Positions 1-11,869 of a DNA stretch of 64,000 nucleotides are shown here, piece by piece. This DNA comes from Adiantum capillus-veneris (lineage: Eukaryota; Streptophyta; Polypodiopsida; Polypodiales; Pteridaceae). The first letter of the stretch is position 1. Each line of letters begins with the position of its first letter. The stretch spans positions 77,427,412 to 77,491,411 of the forward strand of contig CM043963.1 in the NCBI GenBank assembly GCA_014529385.2. Direction: 5' to 3'. Below the pieces are notes generated by a model. That model searched no databases. It was not told the DNA's origin and saw nothing but the letters and a program-made list of their open reading frames with translations. The position numbers were made by a program, and so were the translations under genes.

Positions 1-388
1 ATAGCTTATTCTGTAATGTCTAAAGTTGGAAATTTTCCCTTCCATCTTCAACTTCAATCTACCGATTAGGTAGTAGAGGGAAAACTTTAGAAACCTTTGG
101 AACAAGTTCTACAAGTGATGAGTCGATCACTTATAGTGCATAAACCAGTCTGAAAACCCTTATAAGCTTCTAGAATAGCAGCATCTTTGCAAAAAATCTC
201 ACCTATGGGAGGAACAATGGGAATAGATTGAGAGGAAGCAAAGACTAGCTTCAGCCCACAGAGCTTCTTTTGTAAGTTGGCTAATTCAGATCCTTCTAAA
301 GAGAAACTTACCAAGTCCTGATGATGGGACTTAGTAGTCAGACTAAGACCATTGATAAGGTCTGGCAAGAATTGCATGCCTTTCTTAC

Positions 389-589
389 CATCTTTTGCCA
401 AAAGAACATGAATGGTGACCAATCATTGAAGGTAAAAAGATGCATGACTGATTCTTGATGCTCAGTTTGTTGTGCTGCAGGCCGGATAAGAGCCATAACA
501 ACCTCATGTTTTATGCAACTAAGTACAAGAAGAGAGGCAGGCAATAGTGGTGTCGTATCAAATTTGAGCTCATTATCCACGGTAGAGAG
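389..589 (-). CDS. candidate internal exon of an unrecognised gene
   Basis: This 201-nt open stretch (67 codons) has good splice signals on both sides on the minus strand. A pyrimidine-rich acceptor ending in TTTACTTTCAG precedes position 589, and the donor ATG|GTAAGA follows position 389. Both boundaries are phase 0. The peptide has a hydrophobic part (LLPASLLVLSCIKHEVVMAL) and ends in FNDWSPFMFFWQKM. I do not recognise the family. Other weak exon-like stretches lie upstream on the same strand, so a multi-exon gene or pseudogene running off the left edge is possible. A 67-codon open frame can occur by chance, so this rests mainly on the splice sites. Confidence 0.33.
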
Positions 590-1348
590 CTGAAAGTAAA
601 AAAAGAAAAACAGGTGAGAAAGAAAACTAGTAATAATATCCATCCTTCAAATAGAAAGATTTCCATCATAATTGCTGTGTGGAATCAGCCCATAGCCAGA
701 TTGACAATGCATAAGATCAGAACCAGCTAATCTCAGCAAGACCAATCTAAACTATAAAAATGATGGCACAATGGTCCTGCAGAATGAGATTTCTCTCATC
801 CTCCCAAGTGATTATTATAAATATGTTTAGGTTACTTTATCATCGGATAGCACAAGCGACTTCTTAGAAAAAGTACAAGGACCAAAAAAGAACTAGTGAA
901 AGCCAGTAGTCATATCATTATTCAAGTGTGAAAACAATAATACATCCCAAGTGAGGAGGAGTTAGTAATACACTTCCTCCCAATAGATATAAAATTTAGG
1001 AGAGATCCAAAAGCCCAAGTCATTAGTAGCATATCCCCAATCACCAAAAAGACAAGATAGACCTTTACATACCTGCATCCACAGTAAAGACAAACAACCG
1101 CTTGGTTAGTGCCTGGACAACATTGCAGTTAAATGGGTCTACCAATTGTTATCCATGTACATCCCTCAATAAAAGAAGACATAACTGCTAAAAGTAAAAC
1201 ACATGCTTTCTGTTGATAGACACCAGCATACTATATGCAAAAACCCCAAAAGAGAAAACTTGTATCCTCTTCCAATAGTAACAGTATGTATTTGGCCAGT
1301 CATGCCCGACAATTTCTTTCCAGATTCGCCAAGACCCATCATACTTAC

Positions 1349-1555
1349 CTTCTGAGAACATTTCATGCTAACCATTGTGATACCTTCTCGACAAGCCATC
1401 ACCAAAAGATCATCGATACCAGTAGAGAACAATTTCTCGAGCCAATTAGTATCTCTATGCAGGCTGCTCATGTTCAAATCATTATACAAATTACATTCTG
1501 TACATTTACCAAAAAACCGAACTATATTTCCTTCTTGGAAATTGTTCATAGCCAT
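1349..1555 (-). CDS. candidate exon of the same unrecognised gene
   Basis: An open frame of 69 codons ends at a strong donor, CAGAAG|GTAAGT, at position 1,349 in phase 0. The peptide includes LFSTGIDDLLVMACREG and a Cys pair (CTEC). A TGA lies just before the ATG at 1,555, so either this ATG is a start or an acceptor lies inside the stretch. A possible 40-nt phase-0 exon follows at 1,073-1,112 (peptide ALTKRLFVFTVDA), with a CAG acceptor and a GTATGT donor. Its phase does not fit the next candidate downstream, so I cannot assemble a gene model. Function unknown. Confidence 0.27.
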
Positions 1556-2424
1556 TCAGCCCATGAAGTCCCAAAGTCAAAAAGACCAGAATTTTGAGTG
1601 AAATCAGTATCATAATTCTCACCAGTAGCATGATGTAGCATGTTCCCACCATGTGTACATTACTAATGCATACATTAGTAAAAATGTACCAATAGATTAT
1701 GCAAATCTACTCATGCCAGTGTGCACGGTTATTAGAAAAACTAGATTTTTGTTAGTAAAGGTAGTAACATAACTCTTACTGCTAGTATAGTAGATGTAAA
1801 CCCTTAAGAATCAAAAACCAACTAATAGACACCAACCTCAGCAGAGCCGAACTCAACAATGGCATTGTTTTTCTCCATGATACATAGTGAATTGCTACCC
1901 TCACTCAATAGCAAGTGCTCTCTCTCACAATACCCCAAGGCACTAAGTGAGTACTACAACCGTACTCATCTCCTCCTTAAGTAGTCGGCATCGGGCAGCC
2001 AATGCACACAGCTCATACTGCTATTTGTTGCATTCCGAGTCCCACATGCCATGCAGTGCCATTCACTCCAGAAAAAATCGTCCGCAGAAAAATTGTCTGT
2101 ACATGCAGGTTTGGTGAATGCGCACCCTATCATGCTATAAATGGTATTACAATAAAGATGGCCACATTTTTATTGAAGATAGCCTTTCTCCCCCCAAATA
2201 GTGTATCACACCCAAGCCGACCACTGAAAGAGAAGAGGAAAAAGTAGTGCCAAGCAGAAAACCATTTTTTAAAAATCTTTCCCACAAGTATTCTTTCTAC
2301 TATATTGATTGAGTCAGCTCTTAGGATTCCCCAAGTTTATTTTTGTTCGGGGATGTTTGAACCTAAGCTAGGTAGTTTAGAGAACTTCACCTGTTGAGGG
2401 AGGCAATAGGCAGTAAGTCCAGTT

Positions 2425-2429
<5 letters not shown>

Positions 2430-2471
<42 letters not shown>

Positions 2472-2474
2472 GTA
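2430..2474. repeat. (CA)n then (TA)n microsatellite
   Basis: A (CA)n run of about 35 nt followed by a short TATATATG stretch. The small minus-strand ORF reading Val-Cys repeats through it is an artefact of the array. Confidence 0.95.
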
Positions 2475-2799
2475 TATGAGAGACTACTGCCAGAGTCAAT
2501 GGTGCAGCGTGCGACAACAACAAAAAGGGTACTACTCAAAGTTACATCTAGATTGAGCCTTTGATGGTCCCTTGACAAAATCCCACCGAAGGTGCAATCT
2601 CTTAGGACCATGTTTCCATACTAACTACTCCGAAATCCAAAGCTTCTAACAATTGATTTTGTGATGGTCAAAGTTTCATTTGTAGCTAGTTTAGAGGGCT
2701 TCTTACCACTGTGGTGAAGTAGCAAAAGTCGGTTGCCAATCAATTGCAATAAAAAATACAAAAATAAATCAACATGGACTCAACACACGAACATCTAAC

Positions 2800-2876
2800 C
2801 TGGCGCATCTAGCTCTTGAAGCAATTGCTTTTAAAGAAAGAGTGTGAATAGCTAGCTCATCATACTTGTGTGTAAG
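2800..2876 (-). CDS. candidate short exon, unrecognised
   Basis: This is a 77-nt open stretch between an acceptor ending GGGAAAACAG (before 2,876) and a donor CAG|GTTAGA (after 2,800). It reads LTHKYDELAIHTLSLKAIAS and continues with several Arg and Cys residues. It may belong to the same minus-strand gene as the stretches nearer the left edge. The length is too short to be convincing alone. Confidence 0.18.
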
Positions 2877-3786
2877 CTGTTTTCCCACAAAAAAGCGATG
2901 TGACCATCGATGGTCACGTGCACCTACACTATGTCTACCTAGCCAAAATTTATTCATTCTATCAACGATTGATGCCAAAGAGCCCATTTGTCACGTAATG
3001 AAAACCAAACTTAGCAGTGAGAGTAGTAAAAGGTGAGTTCCGCATCATGAGAACCACCACCAACCACAAAAATTGAAATGAATCCGAAAGCAGCTACAAC
3101 ATTTCCACGACCATCATGGTAGTGCAAAGATGGTGGGAGGAAGATAGTATGCAATAGGAGTATATTTGAAGTAATGCTTGGAAATAAGACAGATTAGGCT
3201 GGCAAGGACAGGGCCATTTTTAGGTTGGAGTGGGGGAGTAAATTCTCAGCTCAAAACAATGGAGCTTGGCTGCTCGCAACTGGCATCCCTTCGCCTCTCC
3301 ATGCGACTGAACTCATATCATCTTCTCACGTATAGAAGCGCAACCATCACAAAGGCCTCTATGCTCACAAATTGCAACCCAATGACTGAGCTTTTCCTCC
3401 AAGGATGAGGGAACATCGTAATGAGGTGTGTGTGGAAGAGAGGTAGACAGTGATATTGCCAACTTGACATTCCAAGAGAGAGACAGGCTCGAGATGAGCA
3501 CATAATGGGAGGTTCAAGAGCAAAGTAAAAACGAAGCAGTATTCAGAGTGTGCAGGTGATGTGAAGATGGAAGGTGGCGATTGGAGGAGGAGGGGTACTG
3601 GTTTAGGTACGTAGTGCCTGCAGTAGATTAAGTGGTGAGGCAGCACCTCAAGTGATGAGCCAACACACAAAGACGACTAACAGCTCGCGGGCTGTGTTAG
3701 GAGGAGAGAGAAAGAGGGAATCTGAGAGAGGTTTGAGAGCGAATGTCTGACTCTGGCTCTCTCTCTGGCCTCAAACTGAGCCTTCG

Positions 3787-3792
<6 letters not shown>

Positions 3793-3820
<28 letters not shown>

Positions 3821-4259
3821 CAATGTGCCAGAGAGGAGATTTGTGGGCTGGCGTGGCAGTTAGGAGGCTCGGGCTAGAGGGGGGCGCAATACCTCTAGAG
3901 TAGTTGCAAGCTGCATTCGTAGCCACGTGGAGTATGAGTGTTGCCTTTTCAATATAATATGAGTGAGACTAACTCTGCCTCCGACAGAGTGTAGAAATCA
4001 AAGATAGGCTACACCTCACAATACACCCAGATTAATACAAAATGAAACGTCTACATTGAGGTCCAACATTGTCATTGGCAGGCAGGTTGAGTGTGAGCAT
4101 TGAGGAGGGGACGAGCACCAATAGGCCTAGAGTCACGAAGGCATCGAATGTGCAAAGCAAGGGGGAAGGGAAGGCCTTGCATCCATTGCAGCCACGTGGA
4201 TGCAATGTATGTCTCTTTTATATAGTATATATATAGTATATAGATATAGATTAAAATGG

Positions 4260-4309
<50 letters not shown>

Positions 4310-4385
4310 GTGTATCCTTTCTTATATACATCTTCCCAAAAACAATTAAGAAGAAGAAGAAAGAGAACAAAGAGAAGAGGGATCA

Positions 4386-4423
<38 letters not shown>

Positions 4424-4441
4424 ACGCGGGTATGTGTGTGT

Positions 4442-4482
<41 letters not shown>

Positions 4483-4552
4483 TCTTATGCCTCTCCATGG
4501 CAGTTGTCGATGTGAATTGGAGCAGCGGTGGTGACCGATTGTGCAAAAGAAT

Positions 4553-4594
<42 letters not shown>

Positions 4595-5028
4595 CGTCAT
4601 ATGTGAGGGAGTCGGTGCCAAGCCCATAATTCTGATTCTCACAGAATCTAGCTACCTCCACGCTTCTAGAGTTAAAAAGAAGATTTCCCAACATGGCAGT
4701 GTGGGGCATCGTCCGTCTTCTAGTAACTTTTCAAATTTTGTTCCTGTTGCAATGGGGTACGTTTACTCTTCCTTCCACTCCTCACATGCGTAGCCACATG
4801 ACCGGCACTCCCACTTATGCCCCATGTTTGTCAATGCAAAATGTTTTATTAGCCCCTCTTCTAGCCTCATCAAACTGAGGATCAGGCTCGACAAATGTTT
4901 GTGCAGAATCGATCCATATCTATAGACATAGAGCGAGGAGAGAGGGGCCCGAACTGCTAGTGGGAGCAAAGCGTTGCCCGTGAATCTGCAAACCCACATG
5001 TGCCGCAGTAGATATAGCGTTGGATAGC

Positions 5029-5092
<64 letters not shown>

Positions 5093-5229
5093 ATCACCTT
5101 ATCTGTGAGGTTCGCTTTACTTGCAGTGGGCATGAATATCGCTTCACTAATTTTTTGTTGTTGTCTCAATCTCGCCTTGTATGGGTCATACAACACATTG
5201 CATGTCTTGATTATGGATTCAAGGAGAGG

Positions 5230-5269
<40 letters not shown>

Positions 5270-5499
5270 GGGAGCGCAAACTAAGCGGCAACACTTGAGC
5301 TACATGAAGAGAGAGTCTAGGCACACTCACGGAGTGGGATTAGCAAGCCCACGCCCGCAACTCAAGCTTGGCGAAGGTGTAATTCATAACTCATGAGGAG
5401 CCAAGGTGGAATAGCAGTGCAAGCAGTGAGCTCCAGCTCTGACTGCGAGCAAGCTTCCTCGGGTCGTGACGTACAATGATAAAAAAACTATTGAGCCTG

Positions 5500-5560
<61 letters not shown>

Positions 5561-5756
5561 ACAAAGCCTAAAGAGAACTCTTCTTTTTGTTTTTTTTTTC
5601 CCTCATTTTCTAATATTTTCATTCTTTGTTTTTTCACTAGGTCTCTCTCTCTCTCTCATCAATTTTTAAAGAAATACTCTATAATTCTCTCTTCTTTTTT
5701 TATTTTCTCTTGTTTATTTCACTTACACTATTTTTATCCACTCTTTCTCTCTCTCC

Positions 5757-5832
<76 letters not shown>

Positions 5833-6050
5833 GAAAAGATAGGTTCGCTTTATCCACAGCTTGTTGAAATGAAAAATGGGTGGCTCAAATTTAGGCTTGA
5901 AGGTTCTCAAGCGGGTTCATTTTATGAAGGATTTAGTTATAATATAAGATTTTTAGTGTGATTATCCCTCTCAAATTAGAGTTAGCTTGCTCATATGCAT
6001 GCGAAAAGGTTCCAAAGCAGGGTCCACAAAAAATGTTTCTCGATCAGCCT

Positions 6051-6094
<44 letters not shown>

Positions 6095-6294
6095 GAATTA
6101 AATTAAATGATTAAACGTATTAAAAATTTAAAAAAATAACAACTTTTAAAAAAAACTACCTAGTGGTCGTGACTCGTACTGTTGTTGCATCTGGCGCTGT
6201 TGCTGCATCCGCCGGCTCAGCCGACAGCTATTGTTGCTGCAACCGTCGCTCACCTACAATAAGCACTCTCTCTCTTTCTCTCTCTCTCTCTACC
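3793..6294. repeat. dense cluster of dinucleotide microsatellites
   Basis: At least a dozen arrays lie in 2.5 kb: (CT)n 3,793-3,820; (GA)n 4,262-4,306; (GT)n 4,389-4,421; (GA)n 4,443-4,479; (TC)n 4,555-4,591; (CT)n 5,032-5,089; (CA)n 5,231-5,268; (GA)n 5,511-5,557; (TC)n 5,759-5,793 running directly into (CA)n to 5,831; (CT)n 6,053-6,073 into (AT)n; and a short interrupted (CT)n near 6,267-6,291. Open frames here encode only Ser-Leu, Arg-Glu, Val-Cys or Thr-His repeats and are not genes. No coding motif was found between the arrays. Confidence 0.95.
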
Positions 6295-6593
6295 TGCCTG
6301 TCTGCTATTGGACGTGCATGTAGGCAGACTCATACACACGAATTGCAGGCGGTCATTGTCCTCTCTCTCCTGTTCATGCTTCAACTCACTTCTGTTCATG
6401 CTCGACTAGTTGCACGGTCTGCTCTTGGACGTCGCGATGCTTTTTTTTAGAGCTTTTCATGGCGGAGTTTTTTTAAGAGCTTTTCAAGGCAGCGATGCTT
6501 TTTTTAAAAGTTTAAATCTAATGCCGCATAGTGGCTTCTGCATTGAGATACTGCAAAAAGATCCTATAGAAGCACCCAGAGAGCAAGCGAGCG

Positions 6594-8099
6594 ATGGCAG
6601 AAGAAGCACACGACACGCTGTCGATAGCCCAACTTGCAGAGACAACAATCAGTGATGCACGCAACACCTTCCGTGATGGAACAACCCGACCCTTTGCATG
6701 GCGAATCACGCAGGTGCAAGCTTTGAAAAATATGATAGATGAGCACGAAGCCGACATCTACGCAGCGCTCTTTGATGATCTTGGAAAATCCTCCTTTGAG
6801 GCCAATTACTCAGATCTTGATCCGCACCGAAACACTTGCGATCACTTCCTCAAGAATATCAAGAAGCTTATGAAACCCACATCTGCTACTCTCCCCTGGT
6901 ATATGCAGAGTACTGCTAAGGCGACGATCACACCTGAGCCACTCGGCGTTGTGCTGGTTTTCTATGCATGGAACTTTCCTCTGCTGCTTGCACTTGATCC
7001 GCTCGTTGCCGCAGTCGCTGCTGCTGCTAGGAACGCCGTTGTCTTGAAGCCGGCAGAGTTAGCAAAATCAACGTGCACAATTCTCAAACAGCTGCTGCCA
7101 CAATATCTTGATCCAAGAGCAGTGAAGGTGTTTGAAGCGACGAGGAAGGAATGCGCAGTGCTTATTGAGTTGAAGTTTGACAAGATTTTCTACACAGGGA
7201 ACCCACGCATTGGACGCATCATCATGGAGGCAGCGGCCAAGCATCTCACCCCTATCACGCTAGAGCTTGGTGGCAAGAGCCCTGTTATTGTTGATTCAAC
7301 GGCTGATATTTTTGTGGTCACCCGCCGCCTTGCCGCCACCAAGTGGGTGATCAACTCAGGGCAAACATGTATTGCACCAGACTATGTCCTTGTACACTCA
7401 GATGTGATGTCGCTATTCCTAGAAGCCCTAAAAGAGGCACTCATATCCTTTGTCACTCCCTTACCACCACATGAGAGTGCTTGCACGGATGAGGAGCCCA
7501 TCAACCCGAAAGAACAGAGTTTTCCGCACATCATCAATGCAGAATGCTTCGCTCGTTTGCAGGGTCTCTTAGAGGAGGTGAAAGACAACATCAATTTTAC
7601 TCTAGGACCAGCTGCAAAGGAGACACTGACTATTATGCCAACCATAGTTGTTAACCCCCCGCCCGACTGCGGACTGATGCAGGAGGAAATTTTCGGATCG
7701 ATCCTTCCCGTGCTAGAGGCGGAGAGTATAGAAGCGGCCATAGAATTTGTGAATTCAAGGCCTTAGCCACTAGCATTATATCTTTTCACCTCCAACGAAG
7801 AGCTAGGCAAGGAGGTGGCACATAGAACATCATCAGGAAGTGTGGTGGTGAATGACGTAGGGGTGCAATTCAATGTGGAAAGTTTTCCCATTGGCGGGGT
7901 GGGCGAGAGTGGCATGGGCTCTTACCATGGAAAATTCGGCTTCCACACATTCAGCCACATGAAACCGCTGCTTGTTACCAAAACTCGCAGTGACAACCCT
8001 ACTCGCTACCCTCCCTACACCACGAAAAGCAAGGCCATATTGCGAGCATGCCTCCGCAACCAAAGCATCTTACGATTTTACTCATCAAATTTGGCTTGA
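6594..8099 (+). pseudogene. ALDH3-like aldehyde dehydrogenase, intronless, one in-frame stop
   Basis: The frame reads as a nearly full-length ALDH family 3 enzyme, which oxidises aliphatic or aromatic aldehydes to acids with NAD(P). There are 390 codons to a TAG at 7,764-7,766, then 110 more in the same frame to TGA at 8,097. Visible landmarks are AWNFP (Asn127), LKPAE (Lys152), FYTGN (199-203), the general base in LELGGKSP (Glu224), the catalytic Cys259 in SGQTCIAPDY, EEIFG (364-368), and after the stop PIGGVGESGMGSYHGKFGF and RYPPYT. The stop falls in SRP*PLALYLF, where the family usually has Lys or Thr. EEIFGS has Ser for the usual Pro, and a short stretch before SGSVVVNDVG seems missing. 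Plant ALDH3 genes normally have many introns and this copy has none, so I infer a decayed retrocopy. No poly(A) tail or target duplication is obvious. The ATG at 6,594 fits the family N-terminus. Confidence 0.9.
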
Positions 8100-9399
8100 A
8101 GAAGCCATCCAAGTTCTAGCTTACTATATGTGATGTGCCTTGTTCACAAAACAATTATGTGATGAAGATTAAAAATTTCAAGAACCTAGATTATATGTAA
8201 TTTTTAGATACTTTGTTGCTCATGATTGTACCTTTGTTCTTAGGCCATTGCTCCTATGGCCACCGCGGCCTCTTTCCTTCCTTAGGGGCATTTGTACTTT
8301 CTTTATTTTCCTTTAATCAAATTACTTTTTCTTTTGAAAAAAAGAATCTCTTTGGTTTTTAGTTCTCGTTGTGATTTTGAATAATCTACTAATAGCAAAC
8401 GTGTGTGTGTTTTATATACATGGAGGGTATCCACATAGTTTGTCACCTTCTTAGATAAGGTCCCGAATGTATTTATTAAATAATTTTTTTAAATATCTGA
8501 ACAAAGAGAAAGGTATATATAAATAATAATTATTTTTTATTTACTTATTACAAGTGAAGAAACAATCATGCTATTAGATTATAAGAAAGAATTTGAAAAC
8601 TTTAAAGTAAACCTCTATCTCCACACCTCTAAAAAAATGCGATGGGCGATATGAATAGATCAGTACAATACATACGGTACGCACTTTACGGATGGTATGG
8701 GAATAGAGGGTTAAGTCTCTGAATACCCTTATGGACATCATTAAGTATAGGAACACTTTAAGGATGGTATGAGAACAAAGGGTTAGGTCTCTGAATACCC
8801 TTATAGACATCATTAAGTAATTTCAACATTGAATGAGACAATGATTTTAGAAATGAATGACATAAATCACAAATATACTCAGGGCTCATTTTTTAAGGCT
8901 TCAGTGCCATAGTGCCATTCGGAGGCATTTTTATCCTGGAGTGGAAGGAATTCTACACTTTAAAAGAAGGATATGATATTGAAAAATCTTCAAGTAGACC
9001 TTCTAATTTTTTCCTATATACATAGCTTAATCAAGGCTAGGTTAAATTTTACCGTTCAAAGAAATGATAAGGGTGACCCTTCAAAAATGAGCCTTGAGTA
9101 TACTCATCCCCCACGAAGATTCTCCCATCCACCGAAGTGGATAAGGTACACACACAAATCATGATGAATGTTGAAAATAATGTCCATTTTTTTTTGAGTC
9201 AAATGTGTTGTTGCACCATCGCGTCCCTGCAAAAAGAGGTTTTGCACTAAGCAAGGACTTCAGCAAAGAAACTTGGAATTGGGGTATTTGACTCCTATGC
9301 CTACACTCAAGTTGCTTTTACCACTAGAGCAAGAGCTAGAGTTGAAAATTTTTCTAGACTTTTCTATGTTATAGGCATCCTAGGATTGTTTGAATCGGT
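8100..9399. other. intergenic, AT-rich, no gene seen
   Basis: No recognisable coding trace. It contains the 72-bp tandem repeat annotated separately, and otherwise AT-rich sequence between the ALDH copy and the first copia relic. Confidence 0.6.
8682..8825. repeat. 72-bp tandem duplication
   Basis: Two imperfect copies, 8,682-8,753 and 8,754-8,825, each beginning CACTTTA and containing GGATGGTATG and TCTCTGAATACCCTTAT. The period is a multiple of three, which creates a repeated minus-strand peptide of no evident meaning. Confidence 0.85.
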
Positions 9400-9539
9400 C
9401 TTATGCATTGCTAGCCATGTTACACACTAGATGTCAACAAGAACATATCCATGAGATTCATATGCAGAGCCGATTCTTTGACATACTAGTCACTATATCA
9501 ATGATATATGCACCATTTATGTGGATGCCAAATTTATCG

Positions 9540-9870
9540 GCCTCATCACTAGATATCGCATATTACGTGATAATGGACTTCTATGTGTTTCGACTAGGAG
9601 TGAAACACGGGTTCTTTGCTAATGTGATTGCACTCGAACTATCACAATAAAACATTAGAGTTTAAGTAATGCCAAGATCTCCCACTAGGCAAGCTAAACA
9701 CATAGCTTTCTTTGACATATAATTCTAGAGACATGATCTCCATGACATGGTTGCTCCAACACTGATAGGAAAACATAGCTAGATGTGGATATTCTACTAT
9801 CCACACAACCTACATAATCCACATCCATGTAGCCCTCACTATTCCCAAAGTGTAAGCATTATGAAAAATT
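9540..9870 (-). pseudogene. copia RNase H fragment
   Basis: Two family landmarks are legible on the minus strand: EGYMDVDYVGCVDSRISTSS (about 9,790-9,850; usual form EGYTDADYAGD) and CDSSSAITLAKNPCF (about 9,605-9,650). This domain removes RNA from the RNA:DNA hybrid during reverse transcription. It is the 3'-most coding trace of copia relic 1. Confidence 0.8.
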
Positions 9871-10719
9871 TGAACTCTCAAAGGGGCCCTATAAGGAGGT
9901 TTGACATTGCTTCTCTCGTCCAAAGTGGGCAACCTGATGAAGTACATAAACACGTTGTCAAAACCCTATCAACCAACATATCATTGGAAAGATCTTAGAA
10001 AGTAGGTTTTAAATCCCCAAACTCCAACAGATTTGGAGTTGATTTGTAGAAGTTATATCCTCCCCACTGAAGCTGAAATGTAGAGAGATTCCATTTATAA
10101 GACGAAGTTGTCACATCAAAAAATGGAATCTTCTAGCATATAAGGAATCTGATGGCATGCTATATATCAATTGGTAGATCTTGATGAGTACATTCTAAAT
10201 CCAAAAGGTCCGATAAGTTTTGATATTATTTGTAAAAATTTTACACTGCGCTTGTTTTGGACAAGAGGGAAAAAGTCGAAGTCCTTATACGACCTATTTG
10301 AGAGTCCAGAATTTCCCTAATGACCTTTTAAATATCTCAAGATGTGCTTCACTGCTACCATTGCTTTTTGTCAATATTTTCCACAGATCTGCTAAGCACT
10401 CCCGCTACAAAAAAATGTCCAGTCTTGTGGCTACCATGGCGTACATAAAACTACCAACAATTGAAGAATATGGCACCTTGGTCATTTCTACCAAGATTTT
10501 CCATGAATATGCTATCCACTCTCACTGAAAAATCAATGTCCAATCACGTGGCTACCATGGCATTCATAAGGATACCAATAGTTGAAGAATATGGCACCTT
10601 GGTCATTTCCACTTTCTCAACATCAGACTTGGGAGCATCATTTTTCCTAAGTTTAGCATATGCATGCATTGAAATACTCAATGAAGCTGTCTTCCCCTAC
10701 TTAAAACGTTGCAAGACCT

Positions 10720-11320
10720 TATGGATATACATTTCTTGAGACAACTCCACTATTCTACATTTTCTATTTCTCTTGATATGCATACCAAGAAAGTGGCTTG
10801 CATTTCCTTCATATTAAATTGTGTACTAAGTTACTTCTTCAAGATGGCAATCTCGTCTTTACACTTCTTGGCAATGATCATATAATCAATATAAAGTATC
10901 AAGATGATAAGTGAACCATCATTTAGCATTTGGGTATACAAGCAGTGATCTTCTTGGCTCCGTACATAACCTTGGGATTGCATGTACTTATCAACTTTCT
11001 AGTACCACTGCCTTGAGCTTTGTTTTAGGCCATACAATGCCTTATGCAATCTACACACCAATTATACCCTTGTAGGTATCTCAATATTGACTCCAAAACC
11101 CTCTGGTTGTTTCATGTATACATCCTCATCAAGATCCCCATACTAAAGAAACTCTATCTTCACATCCATTTGCACCAATTCCATGTCCTCGGTGGCTACT
11201 AGTCTAAGCACAAGATGCAATGTAATCATCTTGACCATTGGAGAAAATATGTCATCATTGAAATCCGTGCCTTTATTTTGGTTGAGTCCCTTAGCAGCCA
11301 TTCTAGTCTTATACATAGGC
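10720..11320 (-). pseudogene. copia reverse transcriptase fragment
   Basis: The RT begins at YKTRMAAKGLNQNKGTDF (usual form YKARLVAKGFTQ), continues through FSPMVKM and MELVQMDVKIEFL, then YGLKQSSRQWY (about 11,002-11,034) and LYIDYMII near 10,880. LYIDYMII stands where the family has YVDD, so the second catalytic Asp is Tyr and the enzyme would be dead even without the stops. The N-terminal end carries a 53-bp triplication. Confidence 0.82.
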
Positions 11321-11476
11321 TTGGGATCCTCTGCCATGTATTTCTTCTTGTACACCCATTTGTAAGGCAAGGCTTGGGATCCTTTTCCTTGTACTTCTTC
11401 TTGTACACCCATTTGTAAGATAAGGCTTGGGATCCTTTTCCTTGTACTTCTTCTTGTACACCCATTTGTAAAATAA
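11318..11476. repeat. 53-bp tandem triplication inside copia RT
   Basis: Three near-identical 53-bp units lie at 11,318-11,370, 11,371-11,423 and 11,424-11,476, each starting GGCTTGGGATCC. They cover the KWVYK segment at the start of the RT. Since 53 is not a multiple of three, the same peptide appears in all three frames. Confidence 0.95.
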
Positions 11477-11869
11477 AGCTTGTTTTTCATCTGGTAATTA
11501 TTTTAGTTCCCAAGTATCATTTTCCATAATCAAGTTATACTCAGATTACATTGCCTGCTCTCAATTCACACTATCCTCCATCTCAATAGCCTCTTGATAG
11601 AAGGTAGGCTGTCCATAGTCACTGACCAATGGATACTCTAATCCTAACTGAAATCACTTAGGGACACAAGATACACATGTAGCATGACTAGTGGACTTTG
11701 CTCTCTCAAAAGTGCCACTAGCTCTCTCTTGAGGACTACTAGCAATAGGTACATCGCTAGTAGACTGAGATGTTTATGTAACTGGACTTGAGGATATATC
11801 CTCGAATCTCACTCTATAATAACCTCTTTCACAGGAAATATGTGCATCTTTGATTCATTAAAGACCACT

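Noticed and set aside
4072-5961. Many ORFs of 60-117 codons in the microsatellite cluster
   Set aside because: They consist of Ser-Leu, Arg-Glu, Val-Cys or Thr-His repeats; low complexity only.
11318-11476. Possible CRISPR-like repeat array
   Set aside because: The three 53-bp units abut without spacers and encode part of a copia RT; this is a tandem duplication in a retroelement.
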